Of a DNA stretch of 64,000 nt, positions 35,156 to 44,962 are shown in pieces (the stretch's first letter is position 1; every line of letters starts with the position of its first letter). Both the position numbers and the translations under genes were made by a program. The notes under the pieces are model-generated. The model did not search any database. It was given only the letters and a program-made list of their open reading frames with translations, and was not told where the DNA came from. The stretch is taken from the NCBI RefSeq assembly GCF_008831155.1, contig NZ_WBKB01000012.1, positions 1 to 64,000 on the forward strand, read 5' to 3'. The stretch is from Gulosibacter chungangensis (lineage in GTDB: Bacteria > Actinomycetota > Actinomycetes > Actinomycetales > Microbacteriaceae).

Positions 35156-37000
35156 CTAACGGCGGATCTTGGGAACCCAATCGCCTTCGAGCCACAGGTC
35201 GGCAAGCACGAGTCGCCAAGTCATGAGTTGAAGCCATCGAGGGCTCTTGTCGGACGGCGCCAGACCGCGTGCCGACTTCTCTTGGTATTTTGCGGCTTGT
35301 TCAACGATCCCACGGAACTCGGGTGCAAGGTAGCGGCGCAGTTCCCTCCACCGTGGGCTCGTTGTCACATACCTGGATGCGCTCGAGATCGGCGATGCGA
35401 AAAAGTCACGATCCTTTGCTGCGTCAAATGCCGTGTCGTCGACGGGTCCTGTGTACGGTTCGGGTTTCGCGGTGCGCTCAAGGTAGTGGTCGCCAGAGAT
35501 GCCCTCCAATGGACCAGTCGCTTCGAACCGGAACCGACCGTCGTTAGCAAGCGGAACTTGGAGTGCCTCCGGCCAAATCTCCTGGATCGCGAGGAAGGCC
35601 GTGATCTGCCGCATCCGGTTCATGATCGGCAAAGCGTCCGCGACAGCGGTCACCTGTGAGTCAACGTATGGATAAAGGACTTCAGCCTCGCGGTCGAGCT
35701 GAGTAGCGTGCGGCTGAAGATATCGACTCGAGCGAATATCCCGGCCATACATATAAAGGAGTTCCAGGTTCGTAAAGGCGGGGACACTTGCTGCCCAGTC
35801 TTGAATCGCGCGCTCCGAGTCACGGTTGTGTCGAGGCGATAGCACCGATGCGCTTCGGTCAAGTAGCAGATGCCAAGCCGCTTCAAGTGCATTATTGGCA
35901 GTACGTTCTAGCACACCCTTGAAGAGAGGCCATTGACCAGCTGCGAGAGATTCCCCTACGTTCATTGGGTCTGCAACTGCGTAAGGCGAGACCAGCGCTT
36001 CGGACGGTATCAAGCCCTGTGCCTCACCAATGCTCTGTCTCATTGAGTCGACGAAGCCACTGGGATCGATGAGTTCGGGAGTTTTTACGATCAGTTCGAT
36101 GCCAGCGAGCGCAGCAAGTTGGGCGGCCACCATCACCTCTTCGCTATCGGCACCTCCCTGACACACCGCGGTGATATTCTCGACCGGATGCTCCTTCAGT
36201 AGGCCGAGGAGCAGTCGACTATCGACGCCACCGCTAAGGCGGAGCTGAATCTCGTCTTTTGGCTGCGAGTCGAGCAATCGTGCGGTCGACTCCCTCAGTG
36301 CAGTCACGAGTTCGGCGGTGCCAGTCCGCCGGGGGTCTTCGTTGGATTCCAGAGTCGTTTCGTGTCCCACAGGCGCAGCGATGAGCTGCAGTCGCCCGCT
36401 ACCAATCGACAGCGCAGTCCGTGGTGGCAAGACACGCACCCCGTCGAAGGGAGTACATCCTGAAACAGAGAATCCAAAATTGATGTACTCGAGGAGATAG
36501 TCTCGCGAGGTCCGAATCTGGCGTCGGCTCACCGCAGCCATTGCGATGGCAATCGTGATTGGCCGGTTCGACACGTAGATGAAATCAGCGTCCTGGCCGT
36601 AGTGAATTGCTTCTAGGGTTGGGGCCGTGTTCCACGCCGTGATTCGGTCGGTGCTCTTGTCGCCCTTTATCGCAGCGAACGAGCCGTAGGTGTCGTCACC
36701 ATAACGAATCGTTCCACCAGCCGAATAGACACCGTCGAGAAGTCGCGAAGCAGTTTTCGGCGCTGTGGCAGCTGTCCAGCGACCCTTCTTCACAACGAGT
36801 CCGTCTCGGATACCCGCTGGGTGCCACAGCAGGAGTGACCCACCATTTGTAGTGATATCAACGAACACCTGCGGTTTCTTGGAATATCGTTCTCCAAGAA
36901 ATTGGGGGTATGTTCGCTCAACGGCCTTCGAAGCTACGGTTAGTTTCCGCGCCGAGCGAGCTGTTTTTTCTTTCGGAACGATTGCAAGCAACACTGCCAT
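35156..37000 (-). CDS. Asparagine-synthase-like protein lacking the Cys nucleophile
   Basis: A 614-residue protein related to class B asparagine synthetases. The PP-loop motif SGGVDSR (256-262) marks an ATP pyrophosphatase domain able to adenylate a carboxylate. The N-terminal 200 residues resemble the glutaminase fold (YGQDADFIYVSNRPITIA, GCTPFDGVRVLPPRTALSI) but start MAVLL, with no Cys2, so glutamine hydrolysis is unlikely. In a locus that makes two uronic acids, amidation of a uronate is an attractive but unproven role. Alternatively the protein may modify the polymer in another way. The 5' neighbour ends 69 bp upstream. Confidence 0.75.
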   Translation of the reverse strand: MAVLLAIVPKEKTARSARKLTVASKAVERTYPQFLGERYSKKPQVFVDITTNGGSLLLWHPAGIRDGLVVKKGRWTAATAPKTASRLLDGVYSAGGTIRYGDDTYGSFAAIKGDKSTDRITAWNTAPTLEAIHYGQDADFIYVSNRPITIAIAMAAVSRRQIRTSRDYLLEYINFGFSVSGCTPFDGVRVLPPRTALSIGSGRLQLIAAPVGHETTLESNEDPRRTGTAELVTALRESTARLLDSQPKDEIQLRLSGGVDSRLLLGLLKEHPVENITAVCQGGADSEEVMVAAQLAALAGIELIVKTPELIDPSGFVDSMRQSIGEAQGLIPSEALVSPYAVADPMNVGESLAAGQWPLFKGVLERTANNALEAAWHLLLDRSASVLSPRHNRDSERAIQDWAASVPAFTNLELLYMYGRDIRSSRYLQPHATQLDREAEVLYPYVDSQVTAVADALPIMNRMRQITAFLAIQEIWPEALQVPLANDGRFRFEATGPLEGISGDHYLERTAKPEPYTGPVDDTAFDAAKDRDFFASPISSASRYVTTSPRWRELRRYLAPEFRGIVEQAAKYQEKSARGLAPSDKSPRWLQLMTWRLVLADLWLEGDWVPKIRR

Positions 37001-37069
37001 TTTGCGTTCTCGACTTTCTTGTTGGATTTATGGGTGGCGTGGACGCAATGTGGCCACGCTACCCCGCGA

Positions 37070-39205
37070 TTAGCGTTCGACGATATTGTCGAGGAACTGC
37101 TTGACCTGCTGGACACGCGCCGACCACGACTCCGACTCACGCGCGGCGCTGATGGCGGCTTGGTAATCGGTATTACTCATCCGCTCAAGTGTCTCTACGA
37201 GCGAATCCGTGTCACGCTGTGTAGCTGCACCGACCATGTTGTGTTCAACGAACGCCGCAATGGCCATGTCTGAGTAAGTGATGACCGGGAACCCCTTTTC
37301 GATCATGCTGATCGTCTTGTAGGGGAACGAGAACCGCGCGTATTCACTGTCGAGCAGCACTGCGCCGATTGTCAGTTCCGAAGACGGTAGGTACACGTCG
37401 AGTGAGTTCGTAGATACAGAGACTCGAGGGTGTTCTGCTAGCCCAAACGACGCCAATTCTTCGAGTAACTGCTCGGTCTCACCGGGCCGCACAACGAAAT
37501 CTACGAAGAATTCGTTTTCGACGAGCGTCTGCATGGCGGTGAGCAAATTAGTCATCGCGTACACGGCGCCGACTCCACCGGCATACAGCAGCGTTGGACC
37601 GTTTCGCTTGTCACGGAGCGTCCCCGACTCCAGCACGTTCTCCGGCGCCACGCCCGGCGGTAGCGCAACCCAAGGCGTGGACGGTGCATCATGCCCGGCG
37701 AGCAATCGCTTGAAGCCTTCGACTGACGCTGGATCGGGCGCAAGCAGGAGGTCTGCAGCTCCTCCGACGTGGTTAAGTTCGTGCAGTCCGTTTGCGATGA
37801 TCCCGTCAGTGCCGTCGGCCGCTTGAGCGATACCGGCCTTCGGGTCGAGCCAATGCAGGTCACGCACAAACCACGCGCTCCGTCCGCCTGCCTCACGCCA
37901 TTTCCGCAAGAAGTCACCGAGTTCCTCACGGATATCTGCAGAAGGAATCGGCGAGGTTGAGTTTTCACCGTAGAAGATCTCTGCTTTCCGTCCAGCAGAG
38001 ATCAGGTCAAGTACGAAATCACGCCGACGTCGGAAGCCATTGACGTTCGAGGCAATTCGAACCGTTGGCGTATCCGAGTCAAGGGCCTCCGCCATGTTTC
38101 GGATTCGCTGAGGTCGAGCCCCGTCCGTTCGATCTTCTAGACCTGTCGTCGAGAAGAACACGTTGAACGGACCTTCATTCTCAGTAACGTTGAGCTGCTC
38201 AAAGCTACTTGGGTATTGCTGTTCTACGAGGTTCCGAAGAACCGCAATGGGTTCCCCTGTCTCGACGATTCGGGCGGACCGTTCCTGCTTCAAGGATCCC
38301 GTCAATACGTCATCCAATAGCTTGGCTAGGCGTGAACCTCGACCGAGTTGTTTGAACCCGATCTGACGGCCCCATCGAGAAAGTCCAATTGTATCTTCAG
38401 CAATGAGCCGGTCGCCCTGCGTTGTGTCAACCAAATAGGCGCCCAGTGACGATGCGTGCTTTGAAGAGCCAACCAGCACCATGTGCGTCGCGTGTTCGAG
38501 TCGCTGTACTGCGGTTTCGTGGAATGAACGATTCCGTGTCAAGTCACGTGCACGGAACAACGCATCGGCCGCGATGGTATTGACTGACGCACCGTGTTTC
38601 GCGGCCACTGCATTGAACATCTGCTCGTAAGCCTCGATACGTTCACCGTTGCTACCTTCGGGATAGACGACAGCAATCCGCGCTGTGGCCGCACCTTCAG
38701 TGAGAAGTTTCGGCAATCCCTCAAATGAGAACTGTGGATGCAGCAGGTGAGCACTCTGAGAGCCCTTGGACAGAGCCTTGTCGAACTCGTAATCGTCTTC
38801 GAGGAAAAGCACTTCGGCGCCACTCGTGAGGTCGCCAAACCGACGCGAGAAAATTGCGCGGGAACGACTGAAATCCAGGTCCTCGCGCCAAAGCAGTGGA
38901 ATAAATGGAAGCGAAATATGCCGTTTAGCGATGCCGTTGGCGGAAAGACCAGACGCCATTACGACATCGTGTCCTCCAACGTCAATGACCTGATTGAAGT
39001 AGGAAGCAATCTGATTGCCAAACTTCTGCAACGTCACCGAGGTGATCCAGTTCGCTGGTTTCGCAAATTTCCGTCGTGCCGAGGTCGTGAGCCAAGCCAA
39101 ATGGCTCAGGCTTAAGACGTCCACTTCGTGGCCATGTCGTTGCAGTCGTTCGCACCATAGGACTTCAGCAGGGCCCATCGATGAGGAAAGGAACAGTACT
39201 TTCAA
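37070..39205 (-). CDS. Large two-module glycosyltransferase-like protein
   Basis: A 711-residue protein with two GT-B-like halves. The first (1-330) opens MKVLFLSSSMGPAEVLWCERLQ, a typical N-terminal Rossmann start. The second (about 348-711) has PQRIRNMAEALDSDTPTVRI and, late, LLYAGGVGAVYAMTNLL and PYKTISMIEKGFPVITYSDMAIAAFV, resembling the donor-binding part of GT4 enzymes. The usual EX7E motif is not obvious, so activity of either half is uncertain. The start is TTG (39203-39205) with GAGGAG upstream. Codon and base use look less GC-rich than in the housekeeping genes. It follows the next glycosyltransferase gene by 16 bp. Confidence 0.75.
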   Translation of the reverse strand: MKVLFLSSSMGPAEVLWCERLQRHGHEVDVLSLSHLAWLTTSARRKFAKPANWITSVTLQKFGNQIASYFNQVIDVGGHDVVMASGLSANGIAKRHISLPFIPLLWREDLDFSRSRAIFSRRFGDLTSGAEVLFLEDDYEFDKALSKGSQSAHLLHPQFSFEGLPKLLTEGAATARIAVVYPEGSNGERIEAYEQMFNAVAAKHGASVNTIAADALFRARDLTRNRSFHETAVQRLEHATHMVLVGSSKHASSLGAYLVDTTQGDRLIAEDTIGLSRWGRQIGFKQLGRGSRLAKLLDDVLTGSLKQERSARIVETGEPIAVLRNLVEQQYPSSFEQLNVTENEGPFNVFFSTTGLEDRTDGARPQRIRNMAEALDSDTPTVRIASNVNGFRRRRDFVLDLISAGRKAEIFYGENSTSPIPSADIREELGDFLRKWREAGGRSAWFVRDLHWLDPKAGIAQAADGTDGIIANGLHELNHVGGAADLLLAPDPASVEGFKRLLAGHDAPSTPWVALPPGVAPENVLESGTLRDKRNGPTLLYAGGVGAVYAMTNLLTAMQTLVENEFFVDFVVRPGETEQLLEELASFGLAEHPRVSVSTNSLDVYLPSSELTIGAVLLDSEYARFSFPYKTISMIEKGFPVITYSDMAIAAFVEHNMVGAATQRDTDSLVETLERMSNTDYQAAISAARESESWSARVQQVKQFLDNIVER

Positions 39206-39221
39206 GATCTCTCCTCGAGTC

Positions 39222-40799
39222 TCAGTTAGTATCTGCCAGCGGCAGACCCATCATGACCATTTCTTTCGCTACTGTCTGCCGGGGCCCACTCTGGCTAGCA
39301 ACCCTTTCGGACGCCAGACGGGACATCTTTTGGAACCGTTCCGCGCTCTTGAACAGCGCAATCATTCCAGCGACCATTCCTTCGACGTCTTCGGGGCCAG
39401 CGAGGACCGCTACCTCGTCGTTGACAAATTCTGGGACGGCCGCGACAGCGTTCGTGATTGGGACGAGGCCGCTCGCCATCGCTTCATCGCGAGATACGCC
39501 TTGCGTGTCCAGTCGTGTAGGTACAAGGAAGATGCCGTACTCGCGATGCAGACGGGCTATCTCCGTTTGGTTGATGAAACCACGGTTGATGTGCACGTTC
39601 GCATCTTCGGCAAACGTCGATTCGAATTCCCCGAAGTATCGTCCGTCGCCCACAATCTTGACGTCAAGCTTCGACCAATATGGAGTCTCGCGAAGAGCCT
39701 TAAGCACACGGACGGCAATGTCGCTGCCGTAGTTGAAATTATTCGCCGTGCGCACCCACAGGATCTTAAAGCGCTGGTCGGCAGACTTCGGCATGTACCG
39801 GAACAGACTCGTATCAACCAGGTTGTGGATGACTTCAGTTTTGCTCGTCGGGATTGTTAGTTCGAGGTCTTCTTGCGCAGCATTTCGCCACCATTGAGAA
39901 ACGAAGACATACTTCACGGGTCCGTTTGGGTGAGCGAGAACGCGGCGCCAGAATTGTTGTCGTCGCAGCGACGTAGCGAGCTCTCGCTCAAGCGCATCAC
40001 TGCTGCGGTAGTTGTGCAGTGACCGCACCCACCGACGGGCTTCAAACCCGTGGATATAGCAGTACAGGCGTTGCCCATCAAGATAGGGCGCCATCTTCTG
40101 CCACAAGTACTCACTCATAAAGTGAGTGCTCACACTCTCGTATTCATGACGCTGGAGCAGAGCGGCGAGTTCCTGCCCTTGCCCAGCTATAACGGTCACG
40201 CCGTCGTACTCGAATATTTCCGACGTTGCATTTCGGGAGACCACCGCGACGTGAACCTCAGCCCCGCCTTCCTGATATAGCTTCACACGGCGGTGCACGA
40301 AGCCGTTACCGTATTCAGCACCCTCTCGCGGATACACCTCGACGACAACAAGATGCCGAACCGTGGAACCGGCCGAAGGCGAGAAGGAATCAAGATACTG
40401 CTGCGCGAGTATCAGGGATTCCTCGCTGCTTTCTTCAACATCTCTTTCTGCGTCGAAGCCGTGTTGTTCCGACATTTGGAAGTAGAGTTGCTTCAGGTAC
40501 GACAACTCATACTGCAAAAACGTCGAGATTTGCGCTTCCGAGTATGTAGAACCGGCTGCCTGCAACGGGACCATGTGGCCGTTACTGATCGCTTCGCCAA
40601 TGAGTGGTGCGTTCTGCGGCGGTGCCGCTGCGACGGAACGAAGAGTGTTCGTCAGCTTGTTCTGAGGAAGTGCCTTGACCTTGTCTTTGGCGAAGCTCTT
40701 CATTCCGTCTGGAAGACGTCGTCCTAGGGCTGCAGCCGCTTTAGCAGTCTTCGTCCCTGCGACGCGGAGTCCAGCGTTGATCCGGTTCTTGATTGACAT
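39222..40799 (-). CDS. Glycosyltransferase, GT4-like
   Basis: A 525-residue predicted retaining glycosyltransferase. A strongly basic, helical N-terminus of about 50 residues (many K/R) probably tethers it to the membrane surface. The GT-B body has HLVVVEVYPREGAEYGNGFVHRR in the acceptor half and KILWVRTANNFNYGSDIAVRVLKAL, IVGDGRYFGEFE and DEAMASGLVPITNAVAAVPEFV in the donor half. The last segment is the glutamate-containing nucleotide-sugar binding loop (EAMASG). Sugar specificity cannot be read. It lies 34 bp downstream of the Gfo/Idh/MocA gene in the long operon. Confidence 0.83.
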   Translation of the reverse strand: MSIKNRINAGLRVAGTKTAKAAAALGRRLPDGMKSFAKDKVKALPQNKLTNTLRSVAAAPPQNAPLIGEAISNGHMVPLQAAGSTYSEAQISTFLQYELSYLKQLYFQMSEQHGFDAERDVEESSEESLILAQQYLDSFSPSAGSTVRHLVVVEVYPREGAEYGNGFVHRRVKLYQEGGAEVHVAVVSRNATSEIFEYDGVTVIAGQGQELAALLQRHEYESVSTHFMSEYLWQKMAPYLDGQRLYCYIHGFEARRWVRSLHNYRSSDALERELATSLRRQQFWRRVLAHPNGPVKYVFVSQWWRNAAQEDLELTIPTSKTEVIHNLVDTSLFRYMPKSADQRFKILWVRTANNFNYGSDIAVRVLKALRETPYWSKLDVKIVGDGRYFGEFESTFAEDANVHINRGFINQTEIARLHREYGIFLVPTRLDTQGVSRDEAMASGLVPITNAVAAVPEFVNDEVAVLAGPEDVEGMVAGMIALFKSAERFQKMSRLASERVASQSGPRQTVAKEMVMMGLPLADTN

Positions 40800-40833
40800 T
40801 CTCTTCTCGGTGATCCTGACCCGGGTTCAGCGG

Positions 40834-41817
40834 TCAGAGCTCGATTTCGTGGCCAACCGAGGCGGATTCGATCATGGCTTCTGCGACACGTAATGTGTTC
40901 AGGCCTTCCGCCATGGAGACGTACTCACTCGGCTTGCCCAGGATCGCGTCGCGCCACGCTTCGTGCTCGGTCTTCAACGGTTCTTGCTTCTCAAACGCGT
41001 ACCGGAAGGCGTCACCTTCCGTGACGCCACGGAAGTTCTCCACCGGCTGCCACGTACTCCGAACCGTCCCGTTCTCGAAGAACCGCAAATCTGCCGTCAA
41101 TGTGTCGGCAACAAACACTCCATTTTCACCGGTCACCACCGTGGAACGTTCCTTCACCGCTGACAACCAATTCACGGTGTGATTCACAATCACACCATTC
41201 TCCAACCGACCAACCGCGAGCACCATATCCTCATACGCACGGCCGGCAACCTTCACGGTCTCCGCACTAATCCGGGCATACGACGAACGCGTCAACCAAG
41301 CGGTCAAATCAATATCATGCGTGGCCAGATCCTTCACCACACCAACATCCGCGATCCGCGCCGGAAACGGACCCTCACGCCGCGTCGACACCTGATACAC
41401 CTGACCCAGCTGACCGTCATCTAGCCGACGACGAAGCTCCTGCAACGCCGGATTAAACCGCTCAATATGCCCAACCGCACCAATCAAGCCCACCTCGGCG
41501 AACGCGCCAGCGAGCCGCTCACCCGCCTGGACGTTTTCGGCGATCGGTTTCTCTACCATCGCGTGCACGCCAGCCTCGGCAAGCTTTAGTCCGACTTCTT
41601 CATGCATCCCGGTCGGCACCGCGCACATCACGGCGTCCACACCATGCTCGATCAGCTGATCCACGGTCTCGAACAGCGGCAGGTCGCCCGCGACGCCGTG
41701 CTTGTCCCCCATCGGGTCAGCAACCGCCACCAGCTCCATACCCTCGATGGACCGCATCACCCGGGCATGGTGGCGACCCATCATGCCCAGGCCAATCAAA
41801 CCAGTACGAATCGTCAC
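40834..41817 (-). CDS. Gfo/Idh/MocA oxidoreductase (WbpB/WlbA-like)
   Basis: Predicted to oxidise UDP-GlcNAcA at C3 to the 3-keto sugar, the step before transamination. The 327-residue protein has the Rossmann motif GLIGLGMMGRHHARV (about 6-20) and EKPIA with the family's catalytic lysine (about residue 96). It starts with GTG (41815-41817), and its Shine-Dalgarno GGAGG lies inside the end of the aminotransferase gene, 3 bp upstream. The order dehydrogenase, acetyltransferase, aminotransferase, oxidoreductase in this operon is what suggests the WbpB role. Confidence 0.88.
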   Translation of the reverse strand: MTIRTGLIGLGMMGRHHARVMRSIEGMELVAVADPMGDKHGVAGDLPLFETVDQLIEHGVDAVMCAVPTGMHEEVGLKLAEAGVHAMVEKPIAENVQAGERLAGAFAEVGLIGAVGHIERFNPALQELRRRLDDGQLGQVYQVSTRREGPFPARIADVGVVKDLATHDIDLTAWLTRSSYARISAETVKVAGRAYEDMVLAVGRLENGVIVNHTVNWLSAVKERSTVVTGENGVFVADTLTADLRFFENGTVRSTWQPVENFRGVTEGDAFRYAFEKQEPLKTEHEAWRDAILGKPSEYVSMAEGLNTLRVAEAMIESASVGHEIEL

Positions 41818-41820
41818 GGC

Positions 41821-42918
41821 CTATGCCTCCTCGACCACGGTGTTCACCGCAGCAATGATCCGGTCAAGATCCGAAGCAGTCAGCGACGGGTGCACCGGCA
41901 GCGAGAACACACTCGCCGCCGCAAGCTTCGTGTTCGGCAAATCCACCGCCACATTAAACGACGGCAACTCGTTCGTCGGCACCGGATAGTAGACACCCGT
42001 CCCGACCCCGAACTCGTCCTTCAACCGCGCCAAAAGCTCCGCGCGCTTCGGCGCGAGCGCCTCCGGTAGCCGCACCGTGTACTGGTGATACACATGCGCA
42101 CACCCCTCGACTACCACCGGGGTCGTCACACCCTGCAACCCAGCAGTCAACACCGCAGCATTCTCCTGCCGCTGCTTCGTCCACCCTGCGACCTTGGTCA
42201 ACTGCACCCGGCCAATCGCCGCGTGAATGTCGGTCATGCGGTTGTTAAACCCGACCAGTTCGTTCTGGTACTGCACTTCCATGCCCTGGTTCCGCAGCAA
42301 CCGCAACCGGCGCGCGACCTCCGAATCGGCGACGGACACCATGCCGCCCTCGCCACTGGTCATGTTTTTCGTCGGATACAGACTGAACATCGCGAACGTC
42401 CCAAACGTCCCCACCGGCTGTCCCTGCCACGTGGCAGCGTGGGCTTGTGCAGCATCTTCGAACACCATCAGCCCGTGCTTGTCCGCGATCGCCTGGATCG
42501 CGGTCATGTTCGCGGCATGCCCGTACAGGTGCACCGGCATGATCGCCTTCGTGCGCGGGGTGATCGCCGCCTCCACCGCGGCCGGGTCAACACAGTACGT
42601 GTCGAGTTCGATGTCAACGAACACCGGGGTCGCACCGGTCAACGCGACCGAGTTCCCGGTCGCGGCGAACGTGAACGCCGGCACAATCACCTCATCGCCC
42701 GGGCCAATCCCCGCAGCCAGCAACCCCAGGTGCAGGCCGGAGGTGCCCGAGTTCACCGCGACCGACTCACGACCGTCCACGAGGGCGGCCGCGAACTCTT
42801 CTTCAAACTTCGCGACCTCGGGGCCCTGCGCGATCATGCCGGTCTGCATGACCCGATCAACCGCAGCGCGCTCCTCGGCACCGATGATGGGTTTGGCCGG
42901 TGGAATAAATTCAGGCAC
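41821..42918 (-). CDS. DegT/DnrJ/EryC1/StrS aminotransferase (WbpE-like)
   Basis: Predicted PLP-dependent sugar aminotransferase adding an amino group at C3 of the 3-keto-uronate with glutamate as donor. The 365-residue protein has SGTSGLHLGLLAAGIGPGDEV, FEDAAQAHAA (cofactor aspartate) and the Schiff-base lysine in SLYPTKNMTSGEGG, all family hallmarks. It starts with GTG at 42916-42918 after AAGGAAGG. It is tightly packed with the acetyltransferase (13 bp) and oxidoreductase (3 bp). Confidence 0.93.
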   Translation of the reverse strand: MPEFIPPAKPIIGAEERAAVDRVMQTGMIAQGPEVAKFEEEFAAALVDGRESVAVNSGTSGLHLGLLAAGIGPGDEVIVPAFTFAATGNSVALTGATPVFVDIELDTYCVDPAAVEAAITPRTKAIMPVHLYGHAANMTAIQAIADKHGLMVFEDAAQAHAATWQGQPVGTFGTFAMFSLYPTKNMTSGEGGMVSVADSEVARRLRLLRNQGMEVQYQNELVGFNNRMTDIHAAIGRVQLTKVAGWTKQRQENAAVLTAGLQGVTTPVVVEGCAHVYHQYTVRLPEALAPKRAELLARLKDEFGVGTGVYYPVPTNELPSFNVAVDLPNTKLAAASVFSLPVHPSLTASDLDRIIAAVNTVVEEA

Positions 42919-42931
42919 CTAACGACCTTCC

Positions 42932-43534
42932 TTATGCAATGGCGGCAAGACTGCCGTCAGTCTCTACAAAACGTTCCTGCGTGTCGGGGCACTCCCACAC
43001 CCCGTCCACCTCGACCAGACGGTGGCCGGTCTTCCCGACCCACCCGATCTGCTTCGCCGGAACACCCACCATCAGCGCGTGGTCCGGCACATCTTTCGTC
43101 ACGACCGAACCCGCCGCGATCAGCGCCCACGCACCGATCGTCACGGGTGCAACGCACACCGAACGCGCGCCGATGGCGGCACCACGCTTGATTGTCACGC
43201 CCACCGCGTCCCAGTCCGAAGCCGACTTCTGGGTGCCGTCCGGGTTGATCGCGCGCGGGTAAGTGTCGTTGGTGAGTACCACGGCCGGGCCGATGAAGAC
43301 ACCGTCTTCGAGCACTGCGGGCTCGTACACGAGCGCGTAGTTCTGCACCTTGCAGTTATCGCCAAGGCTCACGCCGGTACCGATATAGGCGCCACGACCG
43401 ATCACGCAGTTCTCCCCCAGCACGGCGTCTTCGCGCACCTGCGCGAGGTGCCATACCGACGAGCCCGCACCGATCTGTGCGGCATCTGCGACATCGGCGC
43501 TGTCGACGATGCGCACGTTCGAACGCTCGCCCAT
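42932..43534 (-). CDS. Hexapeptide-repeat N-acetyltransferase (WbpD-like)
   Basis: Predicted to acetylate the 3-amino group of UDP-GlcNAc(3NH2)A. The 200-residue protein is built of left-handed beta-helix hexapeptide repeats (for example IGAGSSVWHLAQVREDAVLGENCVIGRGAYIGTG in the first half) with a C-terminal hairpin. It resembles WbpD and PglD-type trimeric acetyltransferases. Its ATG overlaps the dehydrogenase stop by one base (TAATG). A short C-terminal extension (WECPDTQERFVETDG) resembles a cysteine-containing end seen in WbpD relatives. Confidence 0.9.
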   Translation of the reverse strand: MGERSNVRIVDSADVADAAQIGAGSSVWHLAQVREDAVLGENCVIGRGAYIGTGVSLGDNCKVQNYALVYEPAVLEDGVFIGPAVVLTNDTYPRAINPDGTQKSASDWDAVGVTIKRGAAIGARSVCVAPVTIGAWALIAAGSVVTKDVPDHALMVGVPAKQIGWVGKTGHRLVEVDGVWECPDTQERFVETDGSLAAIA

Positions 43535-44841
43535 TAGCGAGTAGCCTCGCCCGGGACGCCGATCACGCGACGGGTAACGCCAGCCCAGACCGCGGGGTCG
43601 GTCACGTTGCGACCATCCACGAGCGTACGGATGCCTGGCAGGTCCGCAGGCGTCAGCGACCGGTACTCGGCGTGGTCGGTCTGCAGCACCGCGGCATCCA
43701 CCGACTCACCCAAGTGGTAGGCCGTCCAGCCAAACTTCGCAAGCTCCTCATCGGTGTACATCGGGTCGTGCACGAGCACCTCGGCACCACGCTCAACGAG
43801 CGAGTTCACCGTGTCAAACACGCCAGAGAACGCCGTCTCCTTCACGCCACCACGGTACGCAGCACCGAGCACCACGACCTTCTGACCCGAAAGGTCAGCA
43901 TCATGCGCGCCCGCGAGCAGCCCCACGGTGAACGCCGGCATATCCGCGTTCAATGCACGCGCCGTGCGAACGATCTCCGCCTTCGGGTCGTTCCACAAAT
44001 ACAGACGCGGGTACACCGGGATGCAGTGACCGCCCACTGCGATCCCCGGACGGTGAATGTGGCTATACGGCTGCGAGTTCGATGCCTCGATCACCTGGTA
44101 CACATCGATGCCGTTTTCCCCGGCATAGCGGGCGAACTCGTTCGCGAGCCCAATGTTCACATCGCGATACGTCGTCTCCGCAAGCTTCGCCAACTCCGAA
44201 GCCTCGGCGCTGCCGAGGTCCCAGACCCCGTTCGCACGCTGCAGGTCCGGGCGCTCATCAAAGTCAAGCACGGCCTCGTAAAACTCGCGAGCCCGCTCTG
44301 CACCCTCGGGTGAGAGCCCGCCGATGAGCTTCGGGTACTTCCGCAGGTCCTCAAACACGCGGCCCGTGAGCACCCGCTCTGGCGAGAACACCAGGTGGAA
44401 GTCCTTACCCTCCACCAGTCCCGAGATCTCTTCGATCATCGGCTTCCAACGGTTCCGCGTGGTGCCCACCGGAAGCGTGGTCTCGTAGGACACGAGCGTG
44501 CCGGGGGTCAGGTGCTGCGCGAGTTCCTTCGTCGCGGCATCCATCCACCCAAAATCAGGCTTCGCATCCTGGTCCACAAACAACGGTACGACAAGCACGA
44601 TCGCGTCCGCACCCGGCACTGCCTCGGCATAGCTCGTCGTGGCCTTCAGATTCCCTGCACCGACCGTCTCTGCAAGCTTTTCCTGCAACAGGTACTCGCC
44701 CGGGAACGGTTCCTTAGCCTGATTGATCAGGTCAACCGTCTGTTGGTTGACATCAACACCAGTGACCTGGTGGCCCTTCGACGCGAACTGAACAGCCAGG
44801 GGCAGACCGATTTTGCCCAACGCAATGACGACAATTTTCAA
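43534..44841 (-). CDS. Nucleotide-sugar dehydrogenase (WbpA-like, UDP-GlcNAc 6-dehydrogenase)
   Basis: Predicted to oxidise UDP-GlcNAc to the uronic acid in two NAD-dependent steps. The 435-residue protein has the three-domain UDP-sugar dehydrogenase layout, active-site Cys273 in VGGHCIPVYP, and FSPERV. The first glycine of the cofactor motif is alanine (VIALGKIG instead of VxGLGxIG), a mild oddity. The TTG start (44839-44841) has AAGGAT upstream. It heads the WbpA-D-E-B-like set. The second dehydrogenase in the locus (53555-54820) is clearly WecC-like, so this one probably supplies the diacetamido-uronate branch. Confidence 0.9.
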   Translation of the reverse strand: MKIVVIALGKIGLPLAVQFASKGHQVTGVDVNQQTVDLINQAKEPFPGEYLLQEKLAETVGAGNLKATTSYAEAVPGADAIVLVVPLFVDQDAKPDFGWMDAATKELAQHLTPGTLVSYETTLPVGTTRNRWKPMIEEISGLVEGKDFHLVFSPERVLTGRVFEDLRKYPKLIGGLSPEGAERAREFYEAVLDFDERPDLQRANGVWDLGSAEASELAKLAETTYRDVNIGLANEFARYAGENGIDVYQVIEASNSQPYSHIHRPGIAVGGHCIPVYPRLYLWNDPKAEIVRTARALNADMPAFTVGLLAGAHDADLSGQKVVVLGAAYRGGVKETAFSGVFDTVNSLVERGAEVLVHDPMYTDEELAKFGWTAYHLGESVDAAVLQTDHAEYRSLTPADLPGIRTLVDGRNVTDPAVWAGVTRRVIGVPGEATR

Positions 44842-44962
44842 AACAGTCGCATCCTTCTCTGAGTGAGTACAAAAGAGCTGGGGACTGTGAGGCCGGACCG
44901 CACATCCTCAAGGGTTCAGGCTAACACGCAGGCTCTTCTTGGCCCGTCAACTAACCAGGGTT

